This document shows positions 24,801 to 34,151 of a stretch of 41,329 nucleotides of DNA, piece after piece. Under the pieces are notes generated by a model that was given only the letters and a program-made list of their open reading frames with translations, was not told the origin of the DNA and did no database searches. The stretch is taken from contig SVLF01000022.1 in NCBI GenBank assembly GCA_015068085.1, positions 1-41,329 of the forward strand, read 5' to 3'. Position numbers and translations under genes: made by a program. The DNA comes from Oscillospiraceae bacterium (GTDB lineage: Bacteria; Bacillota; Clostridia; Oscillospirales; JAAYXM01). Each line of letters opens with the position of its first letter. Position 1 is the first letter of the stretch.

Positions 24801-27800
24801 GAACGACAACGATAAAAATTGATGAGCTTTACGGTGTGAATGCGGACAAGCTTCCGTATTTATACGGTGATACGGTTGTTTCCACCGGAAACTATCTGGA
24901 TATTAATCCTGCGTTTGAGCTTAACGATCAGACGGTAGTTAAAGCGGTCGGTTGCGAGGTAGAATATGTTCTTGAAAACAACGAGGACGGAGTCCTTGCT
25001 CTTTTCAGCGATAACACGGATGTAAAAGCGTTAAAGCCCGGCGAAGCTTCGGTTTATGCAAACGTTAAATTTCGCGGAAAAACCTACAAGACCGAGACCG
25101 TAGAAATAACTGTCGTTGAACAGGAGCTTTCTACTGCAAATATTGACATAAACTTCACCAAGGGCGGTCATGCGGGAGATGGCTTTGAAAAACTGAACGA
25201 TGTTACGAGCTACACATCAGCACGAAGCTGGGTGTTTGATTCGGTTGTCGGAAAGAGCCCTGTATATACGATGTCTATGCAAACTGAATACGCAAATCTG
25301 GTATTTGATACAACTGAAGCAAGACAGTACATTGTTCTGCGTATGAAGGTTCCGGGCTCGGGTGTGTTTAATGTTACTGCGTTTTCAAACTGGTGCCGTT
25401 TCCGTACCGGACGTTGGGATATGTATATATTCCCTGCAACGAAAGAAGCGGCAGCAGATATTCCGGCGTGTCTTGTATCTGATAATTTTGTCGGTTATAT
25501 GGACTTCTATATAAAAGGGTCGCAGGGTGAGTCTGGAGAAGTGCTGACGGTAAATGACAGCTATGAATTTACCGGAGGCGGTGAATATTATGTCGTCCTT
25601 AATCTCGTGGTGGGCGCTTCGGGTAAGCTTCAGGACAGTGCCGGTGACCAGATGTGTCCGACATATATTTCCTTTAGAAATGTTGAGGCTATGGATGCTG
25701 CGAAGTTGACGACCGAAAAGTCAGCCGTCGATATCGGTGAGACTGTTTCGGGGAATATTGAAATGTATAATTGTATGGGCGAAAAGCTTTCAGCAACGCC
25801 CGACAGCATTGTGTACCGTTCGAGTGACACATCTGTCGCGATAGTTGACGAAAATGGAAATATTACCGGTGTTGGAGAAGGTAAGGCTACGATTCGCGCT
25901 GTTGTTTACTACGGTGGTGCTGCGAAATCTGTATCCTGTGAGGTTTCCGTTTCGGATGTGTCAGAGCTTCTGGATATAACGCTTTCGGCGGATAAGTCGA
26001 TTTACGTATACGGAGATACGGACCTTTCAGCGATCGCACAGATGTCAAGCACCAATAAGATTGATATTCCGTACGAGTATATAGAGTGGACGCTTTCGGA
26101 CGACAGTATTGCAGAAATAGATGCGGAAAGAGGAAAGCTTCGTGGCAAAGCACTCGGACAGGTGACGGTAAGTGCGAAGATAAAAGAAGGATATAAGGCG
26201 GGAGCAGAGAGCTTGATTGTTGAACCTATTACCGTTAATGTTGTATGGGATTCGACAATTGATCCTGCGATATACACAATAAAGGAACGCGAAAATGTAA
26301 AGACGAATACAAACCGCTATAGCTGGGCAAGAAGTAAAGTTAAGTCAACTGTAGAAAAAGCGGATAAATATCTTGCAAATGCTGAAGCGATTTTTGCGCT
26401 TACTATTCCTGAGGGTGTTCCGCGGTCATATTTTGTGGGGCATAGGTATGACCCGCAGTGCTACAACTGTCGATATTGCGGTGAGTATCTGGGGTCAATT
26501 TATAGTTTCATAACCGAGCCTGTAAGCAGACCTTGGAAAATTCAGTGTCCCGAGTGCAAGCGTCTGTTCCCGTCAAATGATTTCGGAAGCTTCTATGAGC
26601 TTGGTGTTTCAGAGGACGGACTGCAGTGGAACTATGAGGTAGCTCTACAGAAACACCACGAACTTTTTGTCTGCGAATATGTTAAAAACGGTGAAGAGTG
26701 TAACCATATATCTCCTGCAAGCACAGCACCGACTCCCGGAGGAAAAGAATGGATGGCAGCTGACCCTCGTGATGAGGCGTGGTATGAATATTACGGCTAT
26801 AACGTAGAGGGCGGATACTTAACCAATGACCTTTATGAGGAAATGGACGAAAAGCTCGGCGTTTCAGGCTGGGGCGTCGACGACGGCTTCGGCTACCGCC
26901 AGCCATATGTTTCAGATCCGACTCTTCCCGGGTATGATGCAAGCTATTATGATGGTGGAGACGGCTACGCGAGGTATGTATACAACTCGACAAAGAATGC
27001 ACCTATTCAGCACACATATATATCTTATTATTTGCATGAAGGTATATGGTACGGCGCGGGAGGAAAACCTGCGGCAGCAACGGTTAAAAATGCATTGACA
27101 GCATTCAGAGATGCATTTCTGTATACAGGAGATGCAAAATACGGTCGTGCGGGAGCAATTTTGCTTGATAAGATTGCGGATATTTATCCATCCTTTGACT
27201 TGTGGCAGTGGAATGAGTTCCATAAAATTGATAAGCGAGGTACGATGACGGACAGAATCTGGAGTCATAATCTTGCAGAGCTCTTTGCGTCCTCTTACGA
27301 TGCGTTCCTGCCAATTTACAACGACAGTTATGTTATAGATTATCTGTCGCAGAATAGTGCAAAGTATAAGGCGGATGAAAGCGGTAGCTTTATTCTTGAT
27401 GAAAACGGAGAAAAGATTCCGACTAACCTCAAAAACAATCCGGGAGCTGTGCGGCAAAATGCAGAGGACGGAATTTGTCGTGCTGTGTTTACGCACGCTA
27501 AAAGAGGAAATATCAACGGAAACTTCGGTACCCACCAGCGTTCAGTTACGACGGCTGCTCTTGCTCTTAATAAGATGCCGGAGACAGGTGAAATGCTTGA
27601 TTGGCTGTTAAAATACAGTATTGAATATGGTTCGGGCGACTATACGAAGGATAATGAAGGCGGAAACTTTGTAATAAAATTAATAAATGATGTTGACAGA
27701 GACGGTCATGGCAATGAGAATTCCCCGCATTACAACTACACGTGGTATATGCATATTTCGGAAGTTGCGGACATGCTGGAAGATTATGATAAATATACTA

Positions 27801-30694
27801 AAGTAAATCTTTTGGATAATCCCAAATTTCTGAAAATGGTCGGCGCTCAGCTGAAGCTCACTCTCGGTGGTTACTATACTCCATCGATAGGTGACACGAA
27901 CGGTACGGCAAGTATCGGTTTCTCTGCAGATCTTACATCGATGCTAAACGTATACAAGCATACACACGACAGAGAGCTCGCTCAGATGATATGGCTCTAT
28001 AATGAGCTTCAAAATGGCGGAGATACCGAAAAGCTTCGCGGTACACTATTCGATGATGATGCCGAAAAAGTAATCCGTGATATTGAGGCTGTTATAGAAG
28101 AGGACGGAGAGTTATCCCTCGGCAGCGAGATGCTGACGGGCTGGGGCTTTGCTGCACTTCGCGCAGGCTCGGGATACGATTCCGCAAGCGCTTCTACAAA
28201 GATGAATAACACACGTGATTTTGCGGTTTACTTCGGAGGAACTTCGGGACACGGACATTCAGGAGCTCTCGATCTTAGTATATCGGCATTCGGTCTCAAT
28301 ATGGCACCGGATCTCGGATATCCGGAGCAGACGGGAACTCAGCCAAATCGTTATCAGTGGGTAAAGAATACTATTGCTCACAACACGGTTGTTGTAAACG
28401 AAAAAGAACAGCTGGCAAAATCTGCCGCAGGGCATACTCCGTATCACTTTGATGATGCGGGACGGGTAAAGCTTATGGATGTCAGTGCTGATGTTTATAC
28501 CGAAGTGAATGAATACCGTAGGGCAGTAGTTATGGTAGACGCAAATGATGATGTTTCGTATGCGGTTGACTTCTTCCACGTAAATGGCAGTGAGGACCAT
28601 CTTTATAGCTTCCACAGCCAATCTGACGAAATTGTTTATACAGAAGGACTTGGTGAGGTTGAGTCTTATCCGACTGTAGAGCAACCGGACGGTACTCTTG
28701 TCGGAACATACGCCGGACCCAATGTCCCTTTTGGACCCGATCCGGGTGGAAATTCACCAAAGAACATCTATCCAAGCGGTTATACATGGCTTAAAAATGT
28801 CCGTACCTACAATTCTCCGGAAAAGGATTTTGCGGTTGAATTTAAGGTTAAGGACTGGAGAAAGGTTCTTGATAGCAACAAGGATTTAAGATTGCGTCTT
28901 ACTATGGTAGGCGAGGAGCCGATGAATGAAGTTTCGTTCGTCACGGGACTCCCGCCGCAGATAGACAGAAATGATGATATTGCTGAGCTTGAATACCTGC
29001 TTGTCAGAAATAAGGGCAAAAATCTTGACACAACATTTACAACAGTTTTCGAACCATATGAGAACGGAAAAAAATACATTTCCGATATTCAGAAGGTTCC
29101 TATGGTGCGTGATGATAATTCCCGTCCCGGATTATATGATTCATATTCGGCGGTAAAAATTACGCACACAAACGGTCACGTTGACTATGTTATGTATTCA
29201 ACCAACACTGAGGCTAACTATGTGATAAAAGACGGAGAAGTTGAAATTGAGTTTCGCGGCTTTGCGGGAGTTATGACTGTGGGGAAAGATGAGAACGGAA
29301 AGTCTGAAGTTCTGTATTCTTACCTCAATGACGGTGATGTCTTGAAGCTTGCAGAGGAAGCGGGAAGTGAAGGTGCAAGACTTCCGGCGTATACCGGCGA
29401 GGTTGTAAGCTTTACAACTGATTTAACGACAGAAAACTATATCACTGTTGAATTCAATGAAGGGCAGACTCCCGATATGTCGGAGCTTTCAGGAAGATAT
29501 ATTTATATCGATAATTCGGGAGTCGAAAACGGAGTATATAAGATAGAACGGGCAACGAGGACAGAAAACGGAGCAGAGCTTTATCTCGGAAATGTTTCTT
29601 TGATACAAAGACTTGTTGACGAGACTGACCATGAGTCAGGTTATATCTACAACATAAAAGAGGGCGAAAGCTTCAGAATTCCGGTTTCCTATAAATACGA
29701 CCCGTCTCCTCTCATCGATCCGATTGATGAAGTAACCGTTTCTGCCGGTAGCTCAGTAACGATTCCGTTTGATGCAACAAGCCCGACCGGTAAAACGCTT
29801 ACGTTTAATAATTCAATTCTCCCGCGCGGAATGTCGGTAAATGCAGATGCGCAGACACTTACGTGGAAGCCGGACAGCTCTCAGGTTGGTGAAAACCACG
29901 TTGCGCTTATCGCAAGCGACGGAACGCTTGAAACTGCGGTTCACTTTACAGTAACCGTCTATGGCTCGACAACAAGTAAGCCGTCAACCGATAATTCAGG
30001 CACATCCGGCGAGGGGGCTTCCTCTGGCGGTAGCGGAGGTGCCGGTGGCGGAGGCGGAGGTGCTGCACCAGCGGAGAAACCGGACGATGCAACAAACACC
30101 GACGAAACCGACAACAACGATGCTACACCCCAACCCGATGTAGGGAACACAGTTCCTAAATTCACAGACCTCGCAAACCACACCTGGGCAGCGGATGCGA
30201 TAAACACTCTCGCTGCAGACGGCATAATCCGCGGCACATCGGAAACAACATTCTCACCCGCAAATAACATCACCCGTGCAGACTTTGCATTGCTGCTCGT
30301 CCGTGCATTCAATCTCACGTCGGATAATACGGAGAACTTTGCAGATGTTTCTGCATCGGACTACTTTGTATCTGAGCTTGCGATAGCACGAAATACAGGA
30401 ATTGTTGGCGGTATAGGTGATAACAAGTATGCACCGCGTAATTCCATAACCCGTCAGGACATGATGGTAATAGTATATCGGGCGATGCAGAACATGGGTG
30501 TAGGGTTCGGCGTTTATGACGAACCGCAATACCCTGATTTCGACACCGTCGCAGACTATGCAAAAGAAGCTGTATCTGCACTTATCTCCGCAGGTCTCGT
30601 CAACGGTAAATCGGGACGTATTGCACCGACAGACTACACCACAAGAGCAGAAGTTACAGTGCTTATTAAAAGAATACTTGATTATGTAAAATAA
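21893..30694 (+). CDS. Giant SLH-anchored heparinase II/III-like polysaccharide lyase
   Basis: 2933 residues. Order: signal peptide (cut after VFA, residue 30); recurrent modules at about 36-253, 357-575, 751-890 and 1083-1265 with Ig-like domains between; two BIG2-like domains (1270-1450); alpha-helical lyase part from about 1463; Hepar_II_III beta-sandwich from about 2104; He_PIG-like Ig domain (2605-2690); Gly-rich linker; three SLH repeats (2753-2933). Candidate catalytic residues are His1881 (NFGTHQ), Tyr1947 (NSPHYNY) and His2120 or His2122 (SGHGHSGALDLS), as expected for beta-elimination of uronate-containing chains. Cys1523, 1526, 1529, 1552 and 1555 form a CxxCxxC-CxxC knuckle, likely zinc-binding. 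SLH repeats fix it to the wall polymer. Exact PL family and substrate are not readable. Confidence 0.85.
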   Translation: MKTNFFRKGISLVLAIAMLISILPQTQVFAAPSSKITFTFANAETKLGAEGTDWSYWTTAQGASKANTYVNLRSLKNYYSNGTDVRNWRYFDDTMVNKDAAKPFGGLYSASGGTWATGSATTWGNWLAFKVKGLHTSSYNVSFTALDTRGCVIGMYVLDNAVYGNSTTAEITEALANSSNGVTKVGELDFFGAAKGTKMQFGSVTLSGSESTEHIVVFKMEGAGTLDEGETSEKTSSEPRLYINSLVFEEIEVLAEIRGSKTSATVGEEVLPDFSWISTSGAECAAEKVIDEIVFTENDDGAVLQGSNGKLYAVKAGQAKLYIKGSLASGLGGSKTSDEITVTVSENSRAFNGESVYFDLSAVNLVKKELFEESEYTNPPTNSAVYTRALDEYCENGTYLRNWKYFGQTLPGNMETTSADGTRYTGGKLEQWTAFKVKGVPKGSYNIILNKKAEHDRGCVWEMYVLDAALYENCSTEEITAAVEELRAGVQRAGEVDNYASTASALKFGVADFAGDENSEYILLLRAERYGAVDAGEKEPSTQKSEVHFKIQGITLDGNYIADINTELEYTQLGVGEETKIISTTGRKNTGESISDVSELGYVNYAIVEGSEFAEISKDGKKIITKKEGTAVLETTAFIDGCIVTDRDTIAVADEFGIASVSLKGNTTAYLGNQFRLVPVTVTGNGSEIVPADAEISYTIDAKYADIVTASGDTLIAGNVAGAAEVALSITCRGVTIKSGKIALSVTDKLEPLSGKTAEVALGGLAVESENAAIGAVKFNVPETGRYQLTLTASCNKKSGMLDFYAIPYSEAAEKNPEMYLYGGYKLAGANLYSSPAAVRDIMLEDAVFDELGEYLLVAVINGKNGASEGYEAAMEKLTLDGVSVISDVMIDVYSPRLGPGDETEFEIYAYLSNGASVPVEMAELSFEYNVDELTVDVDTLTLKTNEENQDPKSSDLAVTVTYKDYSATGTTTIKIDELYGVNADKLPYLYGDTVVSTGNYLDINPAFELNDQTVVKAVGCEVEYVLENNEDGVLALFSDNTDVKALKPGEASVYANVKFRGKTYKTETVEITVVEQELSTANIDINFTKGGHAGDGFEKLNDVTSYTSARSWVFDSVVGKSPVYTMSMQTEYANLVFDTTEARQYIVLRMKVPGSGVFNVTAFSNWCRFRTGRWDMYIFPATKEAAADIPACLVSDNFVGYMDFYIKGSQGESGEVLTVNDSYEFTGGGEYYVVLNLVVGASGKLQDSAGDQMCPTYISFRNVEAMDAAKLTTEKSAVDIGETVSGNIEMYNCMGEKLSATPDSIVYRSSDTSVAIVDENGNITGVGEGKATIRAVVYYGGAAKSVSCEVSVSDVSELLDITLSADKSIYVYGDTDLSAIAQMSSTNKIDIPYEYIEWTLSDDSIAEIDAERGKLRGKALGQVTVSAKIKEGYKAGAESLIVEPITVNVVWDSTIDPAIYTIKERENVKTNTNRYSWARSKVKSTVEKADKYLANAEAIFALTIPEGVPRSYFVGHRYDPQCYNCRYCGEYLGSIYSFITEPVSRPWKIQCPECKRLFPSNDFGSFYELGVSEDGLQWNYEVALQKHHELFVCEYVKNGEECNHISPASTAPTPGGKEWMAADPRDEAWYEYYGYNVEGGYLTNDLYEEMDEKLGVSGWGVDDGFGYRQPYVSDPTLPGYDASYYDGGDGYARYVYNSTKNAPIQHTYISYYLHEGIWYGAGGKPAAATVKNALTAFRDAFLYTGDAKYGRAGAILLDKIADIYPSFDLWQWNEFHKIDKRGTMTDRIWSHNLAELFASSYDAFLPIYNDSYVIDYLSQNSAKYKADESGSFILDENGEKIPTNLKNNPGAVRQNAEDGICRAVFTHAKRGNINGNFGTHQRSVTTAALALNKMPETGEMLDWLLKYSIEYGSGDYTKDNEGGNFVIKLINDVDRDGHGNENSPHYNYTWYMHISEVADMLEDYDKYTKVNLLDNPKFLKMVGAQLKLTLGGYYTPSIGDTNGTASIGFSADLTSMLNVYKHTHDRELAQMIWLYNELQNGGDTEKLRGTLFDDDAEKVIRDIEAVIEEDGELSLGSEMLTGWGFAALRAGSGYDSASASTKMNNTRDFAVYFGGTSGHGHSGALDLSISAFGLNMAPDLGYPEQTGTQPNRYQWVKNTIAHNTVVVNEKEQLAKSAAGHTPYHFDDAGRVKLMDVSADVYTEVNEYRRAVVMVDANDDVSYAVDFFHVNGSEDHLYSFHSQSDEIVYTEGLGEVESYPTVEQPDGTLVGTYAGPNVPFGPDPGGNSPKNIYPSGYTWLKNVRTYNSPEKDFAVEFKVKDWRKVLDSNKDLRLRLTMVGEEPMNEVSFVTGLPPQIDRNDDIAELEYLLVRNKGKNLDTTFTTVFEPYENGKKYISDIQKVPMVRDDNSRPGLYDSYSAVKITHTNGHVDYVMYSTNTEANYVIKDGEVEIEFRGFAGVMTVGKDENGKSEVLYSYLNDGDVLKLAEEAGSEGARLPAYTGEVVSFTTDLTTENYITVEFNEGQTPDMSELSGRYIYIDNSGVENGVYKIERATRTENGAELYLGNVSLIQRLVDETDHESGYIYNIKEGESFRIPVSYKYDPSPLIDPIDEVTVSAGSSVTIPFDATSPTGKTLTFNNSILPRGMSVNADAQTLTWKPDSSQVGENHVALIASDGTLETAVHFTVTVYGSTTSKPSTDNSGTSGEGASSGGSGGAGGGGGGAAPAEKPDDATNTDETDNNDATPQPDVGNTVPKFTDLANHTWAADAINTLAADGIIRGTSETTFSPANNITRADFALLLVRAFNLTSDNTENFADVSASDYFVSELAIARNTGIVGGIGDNKYAPRNSITRQDMMVIVYRAMQNMGVGFGVYDEPQYPDFDTVADYAKEAVSALISAGLVNGKSGRIAPTDYTTRAEVTVLIKRILDYVK

Positions 30695-30705
30695 GCAAAC
30701 TTGCA

Positions 30706-30741
30706 CAAAGAGCTGTTGTGGTATTTTCCAACAGCTCTTTG
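30706..30741 (+). terminator. Stem-loop after the giant lyase gene, possible attenuator
   Basis: Perfect 13-bp stem CAAAGAGCTGTTG/CAACAGCTCTTTG (30706-30718 with 30729-30741), 11 bases after the stop codon. It is followed by AAATG rather than a T-run, so termination would be weak; the downstream glycosidase gene starts 45 bases later without an obvious promoter. Like the hairpins at 19988 and 21844, it may separate message stability of secreted-protein genes from those that follow. Confidence 0.5.
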
Positions 30742-30786
30742 AAATGAAAAACAGCACTTAAGCTGTAATGAAGAGGAATTCATATC

Positions 30787-33075
30787 ATGGATTTTAGAAA
30801 AATTCCCACGTCTTCACAACCTGCATATACATGGCTGTGGAATAGCACAATTACGCGGGAAGGCATAAAAAAACAAATAGACGAAATGTACGACAATGGA
30901 ATCCGGGCTTTTTATGTTTTAGGAGAGCCAGAGAATTTCAGACCTACATTGCGTCGTACACATCTATCTCCAGAATATCTGTCGGATGAATATCTACATC
31001 TTGTGCGCTATGCCTATGAATACGCCAAAGAAAAAGGAATGTACACATGGCTTTATAACGAAGGAGGTTTTCCGTCGGGAATGGCATGTGGAAAGATTCG
31101 CGACAAGTTTCCCCATCTCGCGATGAAGGAATTGATAAAAACAACTGCCGGAGAATATATGATTGAGGACACTTGCGGTGCGCTGGATAGAATCCGCACA
31201 GATATAGCAAAGCGCGAGACAACCGACGAATTTATTCATACGACTCACGAAGCTTACAAGCGCGTGTTCGGAGGTGCCCTTGGATCGGACATCACGATGA
31301 TGTTTGATGATGAAGCGTATATGGGAAGGTGGACGGACGGCTTAGATGAGATGTTTGAGCAAAAATACGGCTACAGCATGGTACCATATCTTCCATATAT
31401 AAGCGGAGATAAAACGCCGATAACGGAAAGAGAAAGTCGCGCGGTAAGCGATTATACAATGCTCTGCGGAGAGCTTGTGCGCGATAACTATTTTATCCCG
31501 ATGAAGCAGTGGCTGAATAAGCATAATATGCTATCAACGGGGCATCTAGATCTTGACAATCAGACGGATGGTGGCAAGGTGCGTCGCTACGGGAATGTCA
31601 TGGCAACTATGCGCGCGTTTGATGCCCCCGGTGTCGATGTTATCTGGAGTCAGATAACATATCCAAAGGATGGAAAGTGCTGCTTTGAGGGGAATGAATT
31701 CTGGGTAAGGTGTGCATCAAGTGCCGCCCGTCAGCATGGGAAGAGTCTTTGCATCAGCGAAAGCTTTGCAGTTTACGGAAGTCACATAACGCCTGAGGAA
31801 ATGCGCTTCGTAGTGAATTTTCAGGCAGTTAGAGGAATAAGCCGTTTTAATTTCATGGTTGTATCTTATGATCGCGAAAGTGCAATGGCTTGTCAGTACC
31901 GCCCGAATTTTATAAAAGAAAACCCCGGTATGGATATGCTGTCGGAAATTAATGATTACACCGCGCGCATATCGCATATTCTCGAAAGCGGCAAAGCGGA
32001 AGTGAAAACAGCGCTGTACTGTCCGTACCGCTCAATATCCGGCGGTGGTGATATAGGAAAAGCTGCCGCGAGTGAATATGAAAAGCTCGGGCATATGCTG
32101 GAGCATGCAGGCGTTGATTTTGATATCATTGATGAGGATTTTGTAAGAACGGCGTGTGTAAAAGACGATGTTCTTTGTGGTGAGTTTATAAAATATAAAA
32201 ATGTTTTTGTTCCTTCCGGTGCGCTTGAGGATGCGATTGTGACAGAAAAACTATCTGCTATTCCGTCGGAAATTGTTCCGTGTATAAAGCGTGAAAATCC
32301 GGCACTGTTGTCACGAAAGGTAAGCTTCGAGGATGGGACATACGCATATCTTATCTGCAATACATCAAATGATACAATAGAGGAAAAAATCTCCTTTGCT
32401 GCAAATGGAAATGTTTATAAGGTTGACCTTGAGGACGGAAGCTTTGTTTGTACAGGTGTTGAAACAAAAAACGGTGAGGTCTGCGTGTCGGTTTCGCTTC
32501 TTCGTGGTGAAATGGCGGTGTTCTATGTTTCTGGTAAGAAGGAAAACGCAAAGCAGGAAGCTGAATGTACTTATCTCTCTGAAATAATAGATATGACGGC
32601 GCGTGTTGTCCGCGAATTTGGCTTTGGTGAAAAGGGAATTCTAAATACGGTTTATGAAAACGGAAAAAATATTCCCGTATTCCACTTGTGGGATGAGGGT
32701 TTTTCTGGCGAGGTTGAATATAAAACCATATTGAATAATATCACCTCGGAAAACATCCTTCTTGACCTTGGTGATGTGCGTCATTTTGCAAGAATTCACG
32801 TTAATGGAGAAACCGTTGCGGAAAAAACAATGCCACCATACAGAGTAGAGCTTCATGGCGTAAAGTCCGGCGATGAGCTGAAAATACTTGTTGCCAACAC
32901 TGCCGCAAATGTATGTGCCCGAACGGATTATTTCAGCCGTCAGGATATCGCGGATGTTGGGCCTTACCATGAAAAACTGGTAGTGGTAGAGGAAAAAGCG
33001 ACTGCGGGAGGACTTCTCGGTCCTGTGAAACTGTATATGAAAAATGAGAAAACAAAAGGAGAACAGCGAAAATGA
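30787..33075 (+). CDS. GH106-like glycosidase (putative alpha-L-rhamnosidase)
   Basis: 762 residues, no signal peptide, GAGGAATT before the ATG. The N-terminal two thirds is a barrel with the pattern of GH106 and related rhamnosidases: FYVLGEPENF, WLYNEGGFPSGMACG, MMFDDEAYMGRW, STGHLDLDNQ and LCISESFAVYGSHIT. The Asp/Glu in FDDE and the Glu in ISESFAVYG are candidate catalytic residues. The C-terminus is a jelly-roll (RIHVNGETVAEK, ending GGLLGPVKLYMKN). It is shorter than typical GH106 enzymes (about 1000 residues or more) and presumably works on imported oligosaccharides. Its stop overlaps the start of the CapA-like gene (ATGA). Family is moderately sure; rhamnose specificity is inference. 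Confidence 0.65.
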   Translation: MDFRKIPTSSQPAYTWLWNSTITREGIKKQIDEMYDNGIRAFYVLGEPENFRPTLRRTHLSPEYLSDEYLHLVRYAYEYAKEKGMYTWLYNEGGFPSGMACGKIRDKFPHLAMKELIKTTAGEYMIEDTCGALDRIRTDIAKRETTDEFIHTTHEAYKRVFGGALGSDITMMFDDEAYMGRWTDGLDEMFEQKYGYSMVPYLPYISGDKTPITERESRAVSDYTMLCGELVRDNYFIPMKQWLNKHNMLSTGHLDLDNQTDGGKVRRYGNVMATMRAFDAPGVDVIWSQITYPKDGKCCFEGNEFWVRCASSAARQHGKSLCISESFAVYGSHITPEEMRFVVNFQAVRGISRFNFMVVSYDRESAMACQYRPNFIKENPGMDMLSEINDYTARISHILESGKAEVKTALYCPYRSISGGGDIGKAAASEYEKLGHMLEHAGVDFDIIDEDFVRTACVKDDVLCGEFIKYKNVFVPSGALEDAIVTEKLSAIPSEIVPCIKRENPALLSRKVSFEDGTYAYLICNTSNDTIEEKISFAANGNVYKVDLEDGSFVCTGVETKNGEVCVSVSLLRGEMAVFYVSGKKENAKQEAECTYLSEIIDMTARVVREFGFGEKGILNTVYENGKNIPVFHLWDEGFSGEVEYKTILNNITSENILLDLGDVRHFARIHVNGETVAEKTMPPYRVELHGVKSGDELKILVANTAANVCARTDYFSRQDIADVGPYHEKLVVVEEKATAGGLLGPVKLYMKNEKTKGEQRK

Positions 33076-34151
33076 AGCTTTTAATTTGCGGAGATATTGT
33101 TGCGACAGATATAAGCAGACAAGTGTTTGCAAATGCGGATGAAAAAGCCGCGTTTGGCAATGTTCTTGAGCATTTCAAATCTGCCGACAAAGTTATGGTG
33201 AATCTTGAATGTGCGGTAACAGATTCGGACGAGAAAATCATGAAGGTTGGTCCGTGTCTGAAAGCGCCCCTTAATACGGTAGAAACACTGAAAAAAGCCG
33301 GTGTTACCGATATTTGCCTGAGCAACAACCATGTATTTGATTTTGGCAAAAAAGGATTGAATGACACAATCTCAGCCATTGAAAAAGCAGGACTTAATTA
33401 TACGGGTGTCGGTGATAATTATGAGGGCTCGCGCGAAAATCAGATAATTTCCGACGGTAAGATAAAAATCGCAATAGTGAATGTGTGCGAGCATGAATAC
33501 TCTTACGCAACCGATGACAGATGCGGAACACGTCCGTTTGACGAGTTTGAAACCATGCACGATATTAGACAGGCGAAAGCAGAGAATGATTACGTCATAG
33601 TCATTTATCACGGTGGTAAGGAAATCTGCCGTTATCCGTCACCGAGGCTTATGCGCGCCTGCCGTGAAATGGTGCGTTGCGGAGCGGATGCTGTGTTCTG
33701 TCAGCATAGCCACATTATCGGTTGTTTTGAAGAGTTTGAATGCGGACATATTCTCTACGGACAGGGAAATTTCCATTTCGTATGGGACAATATGGGTGAG
33801 AGCTGGAAAGAAGGTCTCATGGCAAGTCTTGATATAACTCCCAAAGGAATAAATGTAATATATATCCCCGTTGTTGTTGATGGTGCAGGGATAAAGCTTG
33901 CCGACGAGAAAAAAGCAAAGGGAATTCTTACAGATTTGGATAAAAGAAATGAAGAGCTTTCAAGCGGAGAATGGAAGCGTGGCTGGCGTGAGTTCTGTGA
34001 AAGCAAGCGCGAATGGTATGACGGTGTTAGACTTGGCGAAAAAGTTGAAGCACCCGGAGATGCAACACAGATGTTTGCACATTATCTTGACTGTGAAGCA
34101 CATCGCGATGTATGGATGGAACTCTTCCCGACATGGAATAAATCTAATTGA
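33072..34151 (+). CDS. CapA-like metallophosphatase-fold protein
   Basis: 359 residues of the CapA/PgsA group (PGA_cap, calcineurin-like phosphoesterase fold). Typical blocks are ICGDIV near the start, VNLECAVTD, LSNNHVFDFGKKGL, VIYHGGKE, VFCQHSHIIG and LYGQGNFHF. CapA proteins are known from poly-gamma-glutamate export, but many relatives sit in sugar or amide catabolic loci. There are no capB or capC genes and no signal peptide, so a cytoplasmic hydrolase role is more likely than capsule synthesis. It overlaps the GH106-like gene by four bases. Confidence 0.8.
   Translation: MKLLICGDIVATDISRQVFANADEKAAFGNVLEHFKSADKVMVNLECAVTDSDEKIMKVGPCLKAPLNTVETLKKAGVTDICLSNNHVFDFGKKGLNDTISAIEKAGLNYTGVGDNYEGSRENQIISDGKIKIAIVNVCEHEYSYATDDRCGTRPFDEFETMHDIRQAKAENDYVIVIYHGGKEICRYPSPRLMRACREMVRCGADAVFCQHSHIIGCFEEFECGHILYGQGNFHFVWDNMGESWKEGLMASLDITPKGINVIYIPVVVDGAGIKLADEKKAKGILTDLDKRNEELSSGEWKRGWREFCESKREWYDGVRLGEKVEAPGDATQMFAHYLDCEAHRDVWMELFPTWNKSN

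Noticed and set aside
26912-27535. 207-residue minus-strand reading frame inside the giant lyase gene
   Set aside because: Cys- and Ile-rich composition is typical of antisense shadows; it lies opposite conserved lyase sequence.
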